Assembly: GCA_036674765.1 (NCBI GenBank)
Contig: JARVKI010000036.1
Span: 341,851-405,850 of the forward strand
Length of the DNA: 64,000 bases
Direction of reading: 5' to 3'
Source: Seiridium cupressi
Taxonomy: Eukaryota; Ascomycota; Sordariomycetes; Amphisphaeriales; Sporocadaceae
Shown: positions 1-12,475 of the stretch, one piece after another
Numbering within the stretch: position 1 is the first letter of the stretch
Layout of the letters: each line of letters starts with the position of its first letter
Program-made: the position numbers and the translations under genes
Notes under the pieces: model-generated
The model's input: only the letters and a program-made list of their open reading frames with translations
What the model was told of the DNA's origin: nothing
Databases searched by the model: none

Positions 1-3000
1 CAATTTTCGTGTTGGTCTCAATATCGTCGCGACAGGACTGGTGCATTGACCCTAGGCAAGCACTGGTTGCTCCATCAATGCAAGCGGGCTGACCATGCGA
101 GTTGCAAGGGAGCCGGCCGCAGGCTGGATGTACTTTGGTGTAGCCAGTGCGAGCACACTGTACTCGGCTCTTTCCCTTCGACAAAGCGTGTCAGTGGGAA
201 AGGATAACCATTGGTCATTACGCTCTGAAGGACAAAGCTGCTAAAGATGACGATACTCGATACTAAACTGCATACTGCTCTAGCACGCTGCATGTGAAAG
301 GAGGCTCTGCGATTAGTGCTTTGCCACAGAGCCGACAACGGCTATAGATATGGTCAGGTCGTAGTATCGTCAGTGTTGGGCAATGATGTCATTCTATACC
401 AAGTACCTTGGTATGTCCTTAAGACTTGCGCTGCACATAAACGCCCACTCCTCTCAACCTTGCCCCTCAATTACTAACACAGGCGGCATCATAATATTCC
501 CTCTGGAGCCTCATCGCCATACTCTTGGGCCGTTTCCCCAGAACAGCAATACATTTCAATGTAGGATCCTACTGCTGCTACTCGCTACACCAGGGATTGA
601 ACATCTCAGGGAACACTCCTCCGGCCGCCTGCGAACCTAGACATGCAGAGCTTATTAGGTCTAGTCTCGATATTTACCTAGCCAGATCCCTATGAAGAGA
701 TACATCAACATTTTCTGAGGATACTGAGGTTATGATGTCTAAATGACCGTACACGTAGCAGCTACAGACCCCTGACAACATCATCATCATGGCTTTGAAC
801 AGCATGAGGAATCACAGGAGCTATAACCCCCTGTGCTTCGAATTCTTTACTATACCAAGATTACTATGCTACTTCTAATATTGCTTACCAAACTCCGGTT
901 TGCGGAGAAACAGTTCTTCGCCGCAACATAGTACAACTTGCCCAAGCAGAATATCCCACCTAGCTTATGGAAAATACTGAACACTGTCATTTATAATGGG
1001 TGTTAGCCGTTTATGTTTTTTCGGTGGTTGTCCATGGTTTGATGTAGTACGACCGCCGCTGCTATGACTCTTCTCATCGTTGTATGGCTACCAGATCAAG
1101 GGCTACATAGTATCTATTTCCATACTTTCTACGATAGAACGCAGGTTGATGTCTTGATGACTCTTTTCTCGACTAGTTCTGGACTAAGTAGAAGCAGCAT
1201 ATCAAATGCACCTTGGTCGGTTCAAAAGCCATACTCTGTACAGAGACGAGATCCAAGAGAGAAACTATAAAGAGTGTTTCCGTCCCAAGAGAGGCTTTCG
1301 GCCTGAAGATATGCCCTCGCCTAGCTTCAGAGGCTTGCTGCCATAACTCTCTGAGGCATGCATAGATAGAGGCCATTTGTCAGCGGTGAGGTTGTTCAAG
1401 TAGGTGGTATATCCATCACTGAAGAACCTTAAATCTCGGGGCTCCTGGATTTGCAGGATCATATCTATGGCTTCACTCTATTGCACTCGATTGGTTGCGT
1501 GTTCAATCATCAGTATGTTCTGTGTTACGCCTCATTTGCACTCTCCGATAATTTTGATGATTTCTCACCCATTGGCAGTAATGATGTGCACTCTCGAGTG
1601 CATACTTCGAGTTCTGGCCGCGTCAACACCAGCCGTGGTTTACTATTTCCGTTTACACTGTCTACGTGTATGCAATTAAGCTATCGTAGTTCTCACATGT
1701 CCAAGGTTAGTACGCTAGCAGTATCACTCTCGCTTGAAATAGCGATCATAAAAGTATAATCACAAGTCTTGGTCGTACGGACACAGTTATTTCATTATAG
1801 TTCGCATGTCCGAAATAACATAGTACAGGGTCATGCTAGCGATGCACGAATAGACTACGTTCGACTGTCACATGAATCTGAATTTCAACCAACATTTGGC
1901 ATTGGACAGACTGTGCTGGTTCCACGTATTCCCTCAGTGCCTAGCCCAACGCAACTTGTTGGGCTCCAAATTGTTACCGGGTCTCATAGATAGTGGCCAG
2001 CCGAGTCTTAAATATTGCGCATACAATCAATGCGGGGCAAGCCCCAATGAGTACATAATCCAATGTAGTAAGCAAGGAAAATTGCATATCTAGATTGTCA
2101 TGGGCCGTCTGTAAAAGTTCACAGGCGGGAGCTTACAGAGAAAATGAGTTCCTCAGCTCGTTAGACGTATGATGGTTGGAAATGGGACTCCGTTGGAAGT
2201 TACCTTAACTCTGATGAGAGACGGTACTTTAGAAGGGTGGAGTTATCATCGAAGCAGAACCACTAATACCGGTAGGTATCCGTGCAGCGATTGAAGATCA
2301 AATCAGAGGACTATGATCAGACTGCACTGTACAGGTTCGACGAGACTACCAATGACTCTCCAGTCCATATTACTCAGAGATTCGACGAAAGAGATGTCAA
2401 CGTTAGAGACCCATGAAGATAAGCAGATATTCTCCGATGGTCAAGTGCTAAATAATCAATAGCAAGTCGAGATCGTGCTATGCAGCACCCCAGGTCATAA
2501 AGGTATTAGGCAAGCTCGGATCGTATGAATCGTGGGGCGAAGGTGAGCTCGAGATATACATGTAGACATGGCGTGTGGGATAAGTGCTATCTCTGATTAT
2601 TTGTAACGTCTCTTATGTCGCAAAATAATCACAGGTAGTCTTGAGCTAAATATGTGATGATGGATTACTGTGATAAGTACAGCTAATTTAAGCAATACCT
2701 ATATACCGCCGAAGTATTGATGTTATGCGTCGAGGCAGTGCAACTTCGAACAGCGGGTGTAAGACCTGGTCGGGACACTAGTCGTCGGAATGGAGGGAAT
2801 GGAGAGGTTTCACTTGCATGTGCCGAGTCTGGGTTCAAGACAGGATGACATCGGATTTGCAAGATCATCTGGTGATGCTCCACTTCCCATTTACTTGTCT
2901 ACGCCGGACCGACCACAAAATGGGGTCTTGTTGGGTTCAGCTAAACACAAGACTAGAACTACTTACAACTTTAGGACTGTTATTCTAGTATCATCGGATT

Positions 3001-4300
3001 TAAAACGTAGACGAGTACCTGAGTTTTCTCGAGGAGATAATTGGACTAAATAATCTAGAGATAAACGAGACGAGGAACTTGAGCTGTTTCCGATACCCTA
3101 GCCAAGGCTGTGGTCTAGTCGAGCTTCCAATGCAATACCACGGTGAAGAGCACGCAGCTCAAATGCCATCAGCACCACATGCTCTGACATGTACCCCGAC
3201 CCAGGCTGTCCACATGGGCAGGGATCTGCACACTAGCAGTGCGGGAAAACCAAACCAACAAATTCCCCGGTTCGACCAGCCATTGCCGGCTTTAAGCTTC
3301 ATTCTGGGTTGCTCCAGTTCCCCCCACATGCCGGCACTTGGACGCATCGCAATGGGTCCAAAATAGCCATTGGATTTTGAGAGGATTCACGATGGTCAAG
3401 CCTGGAGTCACTGCTTTGCTGCCATATAATGATCAGACCAATGCCTTGCTTCCATCTCGCCTTTGGGCGTTGCGTAGAATATTCGCGATGATACGCGCTG
3501 GTCGGGTCGCCGCCAAGCCTCAATCAGGTCCCAACGACCGCGTTCTTTGGAAACCGGGACAATAAGTTTCCATGAAACATCGACTTCTTACACCATGAGT
3601 TATCATGATGAGGTGACAGCGTAATTCCAATTCTCCCCTGTCATCTGGAATTCACTGCCTCTGTTCTATTTCGGTGCGCGCACGTGTCTTTTCTTCATCT
3701 GTGCTGCGCGGTGATCCTGAATGGTGCTTGGCGGGCATGAGCGAGCCCATGGGGCGCGTTTGACGCTGGAGTGGTCCGCGTTTGATCTTCGGTTTGAGGG
3801 GCCTGCCACCCCAACATTGACTTTCTTCAGAATGTCCATCATGCGGCGCAATCGGGAAGCTTGGCCTTCTTGGCATCGAAACACGACCCATTTGGTTTTA
3901 CCTGGATTCTGTTTGTTCTGTCTTCGAGAAGCAGATGTGGGGAGGGCCATTAGCTGTTCCACTGGTGCACTGCCTTGTATGATCTCCTCCAGAGGAAATC
4001 TTGTCACACATCTTCCGTGTTTCGCGAACGCTCGTCAGGCCCTGCCATTGGTCGCTTGAATGGAGAGCCGCAAAGTCTGGAGGATCACTAGTGATCGGAC
4101 GATCAAATTCCGCCATTTCTTGGGTTGTTCTGGAGGCGGCAACCTCCCTGCGGTTTTACCATACCGCAAAACACACATGCGGGTTCGACTTGACTTGAGC
4201 AAGGCGCTTGGATGTTATGTAGCTGTGATGGACATGATCCCTTGTGATCAACATGTGCAATTCCCCGATCGATCGAAAGCTTGGGACTACTTGGTCGTCC
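1..4300. other. Gene-poor stretch
   Basis: No open reading frame here shows a recognisable domain, and none can be extended across convincing introns into a longer protein. Reading frames are short (mostly under 110 codons) and overlap on both strands, as expected by chance. The first 3 kb is rather AT-rich with many TpA steps. It could be old, degraded repeat sequence, but I recognise no transposase, reverse transcriptase, terminal repeat or RNA gene in it. Confidence 0.5.
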
Positions 4301-4307
4301 ATAAATA
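4301..4307 (+). promoter_or_regulatory. TATA-like element of the Ala/Asn-rich secreted protein gene
   Basis: ATAAATA lies about 260 bp before the start codon at 4567. It is followed by pyrimidine-rich sequence (CTTTCTTTCTCCCTCC) typical of fungal transcription start regions. Inference from position and motif only. Confidence 0.35.
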
Positions 4308-4404
4308 CTATATGGCTCTAATGCCGTCCTAGCCGACCTTTCTTTCTCCCTCCTTATCCGCTTTGTCTAGTACATACTATCCCTTTTCAGTTCCTGTATC
4401 AGAG

Positions 4405-4463
4405 GTGAGTCGTATACAGCCCCGATATCAGATAACAAGTCAAGTGCTAACGCTATATCGTAG
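4405..4463 (+). other. Probable 5'-UTR intron
   Basis: A GTGAGT donor, a GTGCTAACG branch site and a CGTAG acceptor define a 59-nt intron upstream of the start codon at 4567. All three signals match fungal consensus. It would shorten the leader of the Ala/Asn-rich gene. Confidence 0.5.
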
Positions 4464-4566
4464 CTGGGCTCGGTTTTTGCTATTCCTCTTTTCGCCTTTT
4501 CCATTCTCTCATATTTCCATTCGAGCCGGTCTTTTCAAGTGGTTATTTTTCATCTCAGCTGCCAAT

Positions 4567-6375
4567 ATGAAGAATATCGGAACAGTCTTGATGCTGCTGG
4601 CAGCTTCTGCCAACTATGTGGTATCTCTCCCGGCTCAGTACGAAGGAGATGTGGTCGCACGCACTGCCTACGACCCCGGTATGGACCATCATCACCCACA
4701 CGGATCGGAAGAAAACTAATGGACTTGGATAGACCTCGTGGCCAGGACTGCCCCTAATCATGTACTAGAGCTGATGCCCCGTCAGGGCAAAGGCAAGGCT
4801 GGTAAGGGCAAGGCAGGCAAGGCAAACGTGAGCATGCTTCTTGACTTCTTGTTTTCTGTACGGTTCGTTAATACCTGTCGCTTTAGGGAGGCGCTGCTGC
4901 TAACGCTGCTGCGAACGCGGCCAACGCCAACAATGCTGGCAATGCGGCGAATAATGCTAACACTGCCAACGCTGCCGCGGCCAATGCTAATGCTGGCAAC
5001 GCCAATGCTGCTAATGCCGCCAACGCTGTGAGTATATGAAGTTTTTACATACCACTCATAGCTATCAAGGGTGTGATTGCTCTTAGATACGCGCAACCTC
5101 GATGAATTCGGCTAGGGACTACTCCTGAGCCCCTATCGAGGATGTGCCCAAATTGACCCCTTTTCATGCAAGTAACATGACATGATCACTAACCCTCATT
5201 TGCAGAATGCCGGAAATGCTGCTACTGCCGCAACTGCTGCGACTGCCGCGACTGGAGGTAAAGGAAAGAAGGGCAAGAAGGTAAGACTGAGGGGGCAGTG
5301 GTCTATAACATTCAGTCCCGAGCTAACAACTTATAAGGCCGGCGCTGCTGCAGCAGCTGCCGCTTCCAGTTCAAGCGCAGCCGCCGCCGCAGCTGCTACC
5401 GGTGCAGCCGCAACAGGTGCCGCGAGCTCTTCTGCCACGGACGCTGCCGCAAGACGCCGTGTGATGGCTCGCGATTTCGCCGGTCCGCTTTACGCAAGGA
5501 AGAAGAACAAGGCCGGCAACGGCGCTAACGCCGCCGGAAACGCTACAGCCGTCGATGCCGCAACCAGCCAGGCTGCGAATGCTACGGCTGGTGCGGCTGA
5601 CGATAAGGCTTCGAAGAGTGAGTGGCCCTGCCAGAAGCTTGCCTCAAACATCGTTGCTGACACGTGAAACAGAGGCCGCTAAGGCTGCTGCTAAGGCTGC
5701 TGCTGCCCGTAAGTGCTCTCCATAACCCAATGTCGAGCTATGACGCTGATCTGCTCCGTCTCGTAGAACAAGCTGCCACGGACGATGCTACTGCTGCTGC
5801 TACTGCGAACGCGACTGGTAACGCAGCCGCTGAAACCAAAGCTCAAGCAAAGGCCGACAAGGCTGCAGCCAAAGCAGCAAAGCTGCAAGCCGCCGCTGGC
5901 GCCGACGCAGCAGCTACCAATGGTAAGTTTCGATGATCGCCCGCCTACGCGTCCCTTCATCGCAAGATTGAGAAGACTCTCGCTGCGGTATAGGGTACAC
6001 GAAACATGAACGGCGACTAGGACGGTGTGGATTTGTGATATAGTTCGCTAACACTTCTATAAGGTACTGCTTCCGCTGGTGGCAATGCCGCCGACAATGC
6101 CAACGCCGGTAAGGCGAACGCCAATAACGGTGCCGACAGCAATGCTGCTGATACTGCCGCCGCCGCCGATGCCACGGGTGACGCTGTTAGTATTACCGCT
6201 CCTCTCGTGTGACTAGGTACTATATCATTCGACCGGTTTCTAAATTCGTCTCTAGGCAAGCGCTGGCGGTCTCTCATCCCTTCTCGATTCGCTTACGGGC
6301 GGCGCCGCGAATGGTGGTAACCTTGACGTCGGTAGCCTCCTCTCCAACGTTGGTCTCAAGGAGCGCAAGGAATAG
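4567..6375 (+). CDS. Secreted Ala/Asn-rich low-complexity protein, nine exons
   Basis: Exons: 4567-4678, 4733-4827, 4887-5027, 5206-5280, 5338-5617, 5673-5708, 5767-5922, 6064-6185, 6256-6375, giving 378 aa. All eight introns have GT..AG ends and the frame is kept throughout. The protein starts with a signal peptide (MKNIGTVLMLLAASANYVVS). Two related stretches follow, VVARTAYDP in exon 1 and LVARTAPN in exon 2. Then come a Lys/Gly segment (GKGKAGKGKAGKAN) and long tracts made almost only of Ala, Asn, Gly, Thr and Asp, punctuated by basic clusters (KGKKGKK, ARRRVMARDF, YARKKNK). The C-terminus returns to ordinary composition (SLLDSLTGG, LLSNVGLKERKE). No catalytic domain is visible. It is probably extracellular, perhaps processed at the basic sites. 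I do not recognise a family. The split of a low-complexity protein into many small exons, one only 36 nt, is unusual. Confidence 0.8.
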
Positions 6376-7757
6376 GGGAGCACCTTGTCGGACCACACTT
6401 GGACAGCCGGAGGGGGTTGATTCGGCGCAAAGAAAGATACCACGACGCGCAAGACGCGCACTTCAATCGCTAGACATACACTCGCTCGGTTATTATTAAT
6501 GGGCCGCAGTCTGACACTTACCCTATTCTAAGGTAGTATAATGGGAAGGAGGAAGTCGGCTCGAGGCGTTTGCAGCTCGGGATACCTTGATTTGGGAACG
6601 AGCTTGATTTTCTGCGGGACAGCAAGAGACATCTAGCTAGACTAGGTCCTCTCTCTTGTTGTATATTACTCAGACATGGTGGAACCGGCTCATCTGGTAC
6701 TCACTGAAGACGAGATCTGTTGATGTCGTCAGGGAGGCAGGAGTCTATTGTGAAGGGATAGAGCGAAACACTGCATCACAGCCACAGAACTTATGTTTAG
6801 GGCCTGATGACTCCTCACGAAATGAAATGCATATCGCTTCACGTACCATGACTCGAGTCCAACTTGAACTTGATGCAATTCGGCCTTTGTGATTCTCCTA
6901 TAATATGCATGCTCTTACAGTGGATCAAGCGTCCACTCGAAGTTTCTGCCAAGCACCAAACACGATAGTAGGTGTAGGCTTGAACCCAATGAATTACTAG
7001 CAAAAACTGCCGTACCTAGGTACCTAGGGTTGATTCTTACAACACTTGTTGAATACCAAGAAAAAAGAAAAAAAAAGATTTGGCTCTCAAATACCAGGCT
7101 TAGTACACCAGCACTCGCTGCCCGTTACGGCCGCTTTCTGCCCGGTCCCATAGGTAAAAATATGGCTGTAGTGTGCCCAGAAGGTGGCATGTTCAGGAGT
7201 GGTTGATTCACTGATCACGTCGTCGATGTAGCGCAGACACGTTCCTCCATCATTGAGGACTGGAGTCTGCCCACTTTCAATCATATCGAACGGACATGCC
7301 ATATTGAATCCATAGTTACATGGAGCTGGCAAAAGTGGGCGTCGAAAGTGGTGTAAGAGTGGAAGAGTTTCTAGGACTGGAGACGCTAAGGATGAAGCTA
7401 CTGGCCCAGACTGGCCTACCTAGTTGTGTAATGCGAAGTAAGTGCTGTAATTGCGACAATGTCATAGGCCAGCTGCAGCTGGGGTCGATCCCCGCTAAGA
7501 GGCGGCGCCGGGAAAAAAACATTCCAAATAAGAGAACCTCGGGCTCTACCCGAGGTTGCGGCTGGGATTTTGATGTCATCGTCCCTCCAAACGCCTCCCA
7601 GCAGTCGCCATTGTATTTCCAATTGCCTGCATTCCCTCATGGCTATGGCCGTACGGTAACGCAATTGAGCTCCATTTAAAGATTTTGTGCTGCTGCTACG
7701 GAGCTGTGAACAGGCGATTTGTGCTTCTCTCCTGGCGTACCCGCCACTCTACCAGTC
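6376..7757. other. Intergenic region
   Basis: 1.4 kb between the Ala/Asn-rich gene and ETF-QO. A minus-strand open frame ending at 7087 encodes a Cys-containing stretch (APCNYGFNMACPF, ending SECWCTKPGI) preceded by a possible TTTTGCCAG acceptor. It could be the last exon of a small secreted protein, but I found no convincing upstream exon or start codon, so I do not call a gene. The last 200 bp is likely the ETF-QO promoter. Confidence 0.3.
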
Positions 7758-9831
7758 ATGTCGACGTCCGCCCCTCTCCAGAGATGCATGCGCCGCAGTG
7801 CCGTGTCGGCCAGGTCAGGTCTGAGCGGACGACTGTATAGAGCTTCGAGATCATCCGTCGCGGCATCTCAAGAATGGAGCAGACATAGAGCTCCGACCGC
7901 TGCAGCTGGTCTGCGCCAGCTAGCTTCAGCTCGGCCCTTCAGCACGTCTCGGGCGTTCCGCTTTGCCGATGTCGATGATAGCTTTGACCCCAAGACGGTA
8001 GACCGCGAGAGTGACGAGGTCGATGTGTGTATAGTAGGAGGTGGTAAGTACCCGGATCGCCCCTCGCATCGCTTGATCTTGCGGTTCCTCCGCTGACTGC
8101 ATTTTCTCTTTGCACAGGCCCGGCCGGATTGAGCGCAGCCATTCGTCTAAAACAATTGGCCAACGATGCCGGGAACGAAGACTTCCGTGTACTTCTACTG
8201 GAAAAATCTGGAGAATTGGGCGCACACATCCTCTCTGGAGCTGTCATTCAGCCCAGTGGCATCGAGGAGCTCTTCCCCGACTGGCTTGACGAAGACAATC
8301 CAAACCGTTTCGAACATGCTACCCCTGCCGGGGGCGACAAGATGCGTTTTTTGACCAAAGGAAGCGCCATACCATTGCCGACACCCCCTCAAATGAACAA
8401 CCACGGCAACTATATCCTCAGTCTCAATCAATTCACACAATGGCTTGGCGAGAGGGCGGAGGAAGTCGGCGTCGAGGTATACCCAGGTTTCGCTGCCTCT
8501 GAAGTGCTGTACGACTCTGACGGCTCGGTACAAGGCGTCGCCACCAACGATCTAGGCATAGGTCGCGATGGAAAGCCAAAAGATGGCTTTGAAAGAGGGA
8601 TGGAGTTCCATGCTAGAGTTACCATGTTCGCCGAGGGTTGTCATGGAAGTCTCACCAAGCAAGTAACAAAGAAGTTCGACCTGCGAAGGGACAGCCAGCA
8701 CCAGACGTATGCACTAGGTATTAAAGAGGTATGGGAAATCGAACCGGAAAAATTCCACAAGGGCGAGATTAGCCACTCAATGGGATACCCGCTTCCCTCG
8801 GACACATATGGCGGCGGTTGGATGTACCATTTTGGTGACAATCTAGTAAGCATCGGACTTGTTGTAGCCCTGGACTACGCCAACCCATGGCTGTCACCTT
8901 ACGGCGAGTTCCAGAAGATGAAGCAGCATCCCATGTACAAGAGCGTACTTGAAGGCGGCAAGTGCATCTCTTACGGAGCACGAGCATTGGTAGAAGGTGG
9001 CTTCCAATCAATACCCAAAGTGGCATTCCCCGGAGGCGCCTTGATCGGCGATTCTGCTGGGTTTGTCAATGTCCCCAAGGTCAAGGGCACGCACAACGCC
9101 ATGAAATCCGGCATGCTGGCAGCCGAGGCTGCTTGGGGCGCATTAAAGGAGGGCGATGCTGGCTCAGTATTCCTTTATGACTATGAAGAGTCGCTGCGCA
9201 AATCCAGCATATGGAAGGAACTCAAGGAGGTACGGAACATGCGTCCCTCTTTCCATGGGCCTCTTGGGCTCTACGGAGGCGTGATGTATTCTGGAGTTGA
9301 GGCATTCCTTTTGAAAGGACGTGTACCATGGACGTTGAAACATAAATCAACTGATCACGGCTCTACAAAGACGGCGGATCAGTGTCAGAAGATCGAGTAT
9401 CCCAAGCCTGATGGAAAGATTTCATTTGATATCCTCACTAGCGTGTCACGGACAGGCACCAACCACGAGGAGGACCAGCCTGTGCATCTCCAGGTCGAGG
9501 ACTGGGATGCGCATACCGAGTCGACTTACCCAGGATACAAGGGCTTGGAGAACCGATTTTGCCCGGCTGGTGTCTACGAGTATGTCGAGGACGAGTCGAA
9601 GCCACATGGTGTGAGGTTCCAAATTAACTCTCAGAAGTAAGTTCCAACGTGTTACCTGCCTTACACCGCTGGTTTCTGTCTCTTGATGCCTCTGAAATCA
9701 TCGCGCGACTTGAGCTAATCCACGTGTTCAGCTGTATCCATTGTAAGACATGTGACATCAAAGCCCCTAAGCAGGATATCAATTGGTCGGTGCCACAAGG
9801 TGGGGAGGGGCCAAAGTACTACATGACGTAG
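7758..9831 (+). CDS. Electron transfer flavoprotein-ubiquinone oxidoreductase, mitochondrial
   Basis: Exons 7758-8043, 8118-9636 and 9732-9831 give 634 aa, close to the roughly 617 aa of animal ETFDH. The enzyme passes electrons from reduced ETF (fatty-acid beta-oxidation and amino-acid catabolism) to ubiquinone at the inner mitochondrial membrane. The N-terminus is an Arg/Ser-rich, acid-free mitochondrial presequence ([21 protein letters not shown]) with an [10 protein letters not shown] cleavage-type motif. The FAD-binding [13 protein letters not shown] is rebuilt exactly by removing intron 1. The C-terminus has the 4Fe-4S ferredoxin-like cluster: one Cys in FCPAGVYEY (about residue 577) and three in CIHCKTC (603-609). 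Intron 2 must be removed to restore NCIHCKTC; without it the frame ends at NSQK and loses three cluster ligands. ATG 7758 is preferred over upstream in-frame codons because the presequence begins there. Confidence 0.95.
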
Positions 9832-10637
9832 AGCTTTGAATCCATAACAATGCCTCTCCAACGAGAGTTCCGCAAGGTTCCGTGTTATCGCCCGACTTTC
9901 TATCTGTGGTCGCCGGGCGATCCAGAGCTTCATATGGGCGGTCCAAGTGTTCGTACCTCCAGCCATACACCAAATTATGCTTGGTTAGCCGTCACAGCAG
10001 TGCCCATAAGGCGCAATGCTCTTGTATACGTGTAAATATATTACATGTATCAACGAAGACTACCTAGAAGTACCCAATGGCAATAAAATATTGGACTTCC
10101 ATGTCTAACAGCACTCGTCATCCACCAGTGCAGCGTCGCCTGCCTGAATTTGTCAGAACTTTGTCAGACTGAATCTAAATGGCTATTAACACAATAGATG
10201 AGACATCAATATAGGGCTGACATAACTCAACCTGCTCCATAATTAGATTTCATATGTAGTGAAGAAGTGCTAGAGCTAATGAGGTTAGAGTATATCCTAG
10301 AACAGCCTAGCCTCTCCGTACTTCCCCTATCAAGAGAGTGCCCCCGGAGTTCCGGGTACAGCGACATACTCAAGTTAATACCACTGGCAGCTCCTCAGGG
10401 ACTAGGTAGCCAACTAGAGACCGGACGCGTTTCTTTGTAGCCGGTATATTCGGTACCCGGCAGACGTTGCCCATATTGCTTTTGCGGACGCCGACAGCAT
10501 GGGTGGGGATTTTGAGCCACAGAACCGTTGCAGTCTCTGTAGCAAGACCTTCCGGCAAAGTATAGCACCCCTTTCTCCACTAGTGTTTGAACGTTCCACC
10601 ATCATAATGCCCATGATCGCCTGCCCGCATCGTCACC
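9832..10637. other. Intergenic region
   Basis: About 800 bp between ETF-QO and the first Zn2Cys6 regulator, both on the plus strand. It holds the ETF-QO 3' end and the regulator's upstream region. I see no supportable coding sequence, RNA gene or repeat. Confidence 0.5.
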
Positions 10638-12266
10638 ATGGATGATGGGCTTTTGAATACCGCTGATGTGACGGCCAGAATCATCCCTCGTACGGCACGC
10701 CAAGAAATGCACATTAGACCCCAAGCCTTCGGTGCGGCAAAAAGCATGCAGAGCCTGCACCGCGGCCAAGTCACGGTGTGACCTTGTGCGGCCGACGTGC
10801 TCCCGATGCGTGTCTCGGGGGGTCGCGTGCGTGTACATCCGGCCTCCACACCCATCGGCTCCGGGCTCGGACTCGGCGCCGTCGCAGGACCATACTCCTA
10901 CGCCCGCCTATCACCAGCCTCCGTTCGCCTCGCAGGATGCTGCTGCCCTCCATGCCTCGGCGTCGTCGCTGTATGACTTCTCCGACCTCGAGCCCAACGG
11001 CACCCTGACGCCCGCCTTCTTCTCGTCGTCCGAGGACGGGGTGGACATTCCCTCGTTCCTCGACGCGAGCATTGGCACGGCGGGACTAGAGCTTCTGCAC
11101 ACCACGTCAGACCCGTCACCGCCGAGTACAGAGGGCCTTGAGGACTGGATGTCGCAGGCCGTGTCCAAGCCGCCGGTGGAGGTTCGGGATGCGGTGCTCA
11201 AGCACAGTAGTATGTAACACTTTCTGTTCTCTCGGAACTTGGCCGATCGCTACCTCGAAGTAGATGTCCGGGCTGGGATTTGAGGAACATAGTGCTGATA
11301 TGGAAAATTAGTGCGCACTACCTTCCGAGTGCTCCGCTCGTGGCCCCGTATGCTGGCCAAGGGGTTTCAACTACCTCCCATAATCCATCTTTTACAGTTC
11401 AAGGATGGGACGCCCAGGCCTTTGACGAACTGTATCGCATTATGCAAGATGTGGTCGGGTCAGTGCGATGACAGCACCAGGCCAATGTTCGAGGACGCTG
11501 TGCGAAAAGAAGTTGACATCATTCTCAGCAAGGTTCGGGTTTCCTACTTCTCCCCTTGGAGGTTTCCTAAAAATTCTAAAATTGCTTCACAGTACCGGTC
11601 ATATGACCAGCCCACCCTCCTCGCCGCACTTCAGTCAATCATCATCTACCTCCTGCTCCTCATCTTTCCCACGCCAAACCAAACCTCTCAATCCCTCGTT
11701 GCGCCCTCTCTGTTCAACCAGGTCCAGACACTAGGATACTTCGTCGCGTCGACAGGGCTGATCCTTCACGAAGAATCGACCCGCGCGCAACCCGTCTGGG
11801 CGATTTGGTCGCATGTCGAGGCAAAGCGGCGGTCCATGTGCTCACTATATCTGGTGCATTGGGCTTACTCGGTTTATCACTCACAGGTCCGCTTCGATTG
11901 TGGTCGCGAGCTGGCCCGTATGCCTGGACCCGGTGCCAAGTTCCTGTGGAATGCTACAGATGAGCAGAGCTGGAACACGCTATATACGAGATGGCTGGCG
12001 CAGTGGGATGAGGGCAGGGACTTTATGTTTGCCGAGTTCGTCGGGATTGACCCCGAGGTGGTAATGAATCGACGTGCCGAGATATGGCTGGAGGACGCGG
12101 ATGAGCTTGGGTTTCTGATGTTGAGTCTCGGTAAGTTGACTTTATTTTCTGTTGTGACCAATAACTGTCGGTCATCGACGGAGCTGTATCAATTAATCAG
12201 CTTACTAATAATGGTCTAGTGAACGCGACGGAACGAAATTTATCGAGAGTGATTAACGAGGTATAG
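10638..12266 (+). CDS. Zn2Cys6 transcription factor
   Basis: A fungal binuclear zinc-cluster regulator, presumably nuclear. The motif C-x2-C-x6-C-x5-C-x2-C-x6-C is seen in ACRACTAAKSRC...TCSRCVSRGVAC. Exons from the finger on are well supported: to 11209, 11312-11532, 11593-12130 and 12220-12266, with the frame kept and the C-terminus ending LSRVINEV. The start is uncertain. No in-frame ATG directly precedes the finger. ATG 10638 (MDDGLLNTAD) joined by a 58-nt intron (10668-10725, weak GTGACG donor) would give about 439 aa. The C-terminal half (EAKRRSMCSLYL, RRAEIWLEDADELGFLMLSL) resembles the regulator at 15146, so the two are paralogous. It lacks the long middle homology domain of many such regulators. 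Targets are unknown. It lies at the edge of the metabolic remnant region and converges on HAM1. Confidence 0.8.
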
Positions 12267-12475
12267 TGACGAGTTAAACCCGATAGACAGCCATCCAACA
12301 TGGACTCTACCAAGATCTGATGCAATTGTGGAATGAAGGCTAGAGTGGCGGCTCCATTATCTGCCACATGTTCATGAATATACTGTTATAAATAAACATG
12401 TAAATCTGTACGCTTCACTGCTCGCATTCGAAGCTTGGCCTGTAATGAGACATAATGTTTTATCTTAAATCTATA

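Noticed and set aside
3666..4116. Overlapping minus-strand frames of 113 and 72 codons
   Set aside because: Compositions look random, no motif is present, and plus-strand frames of similar length overlap them.
7087..7332. Possible small Cys-containing secreted protein exon (minus)
   Set aside because: It lacks an ATG and no upstream exon with a signal peptide could be joined. Mentioned only in the intergenic entry.
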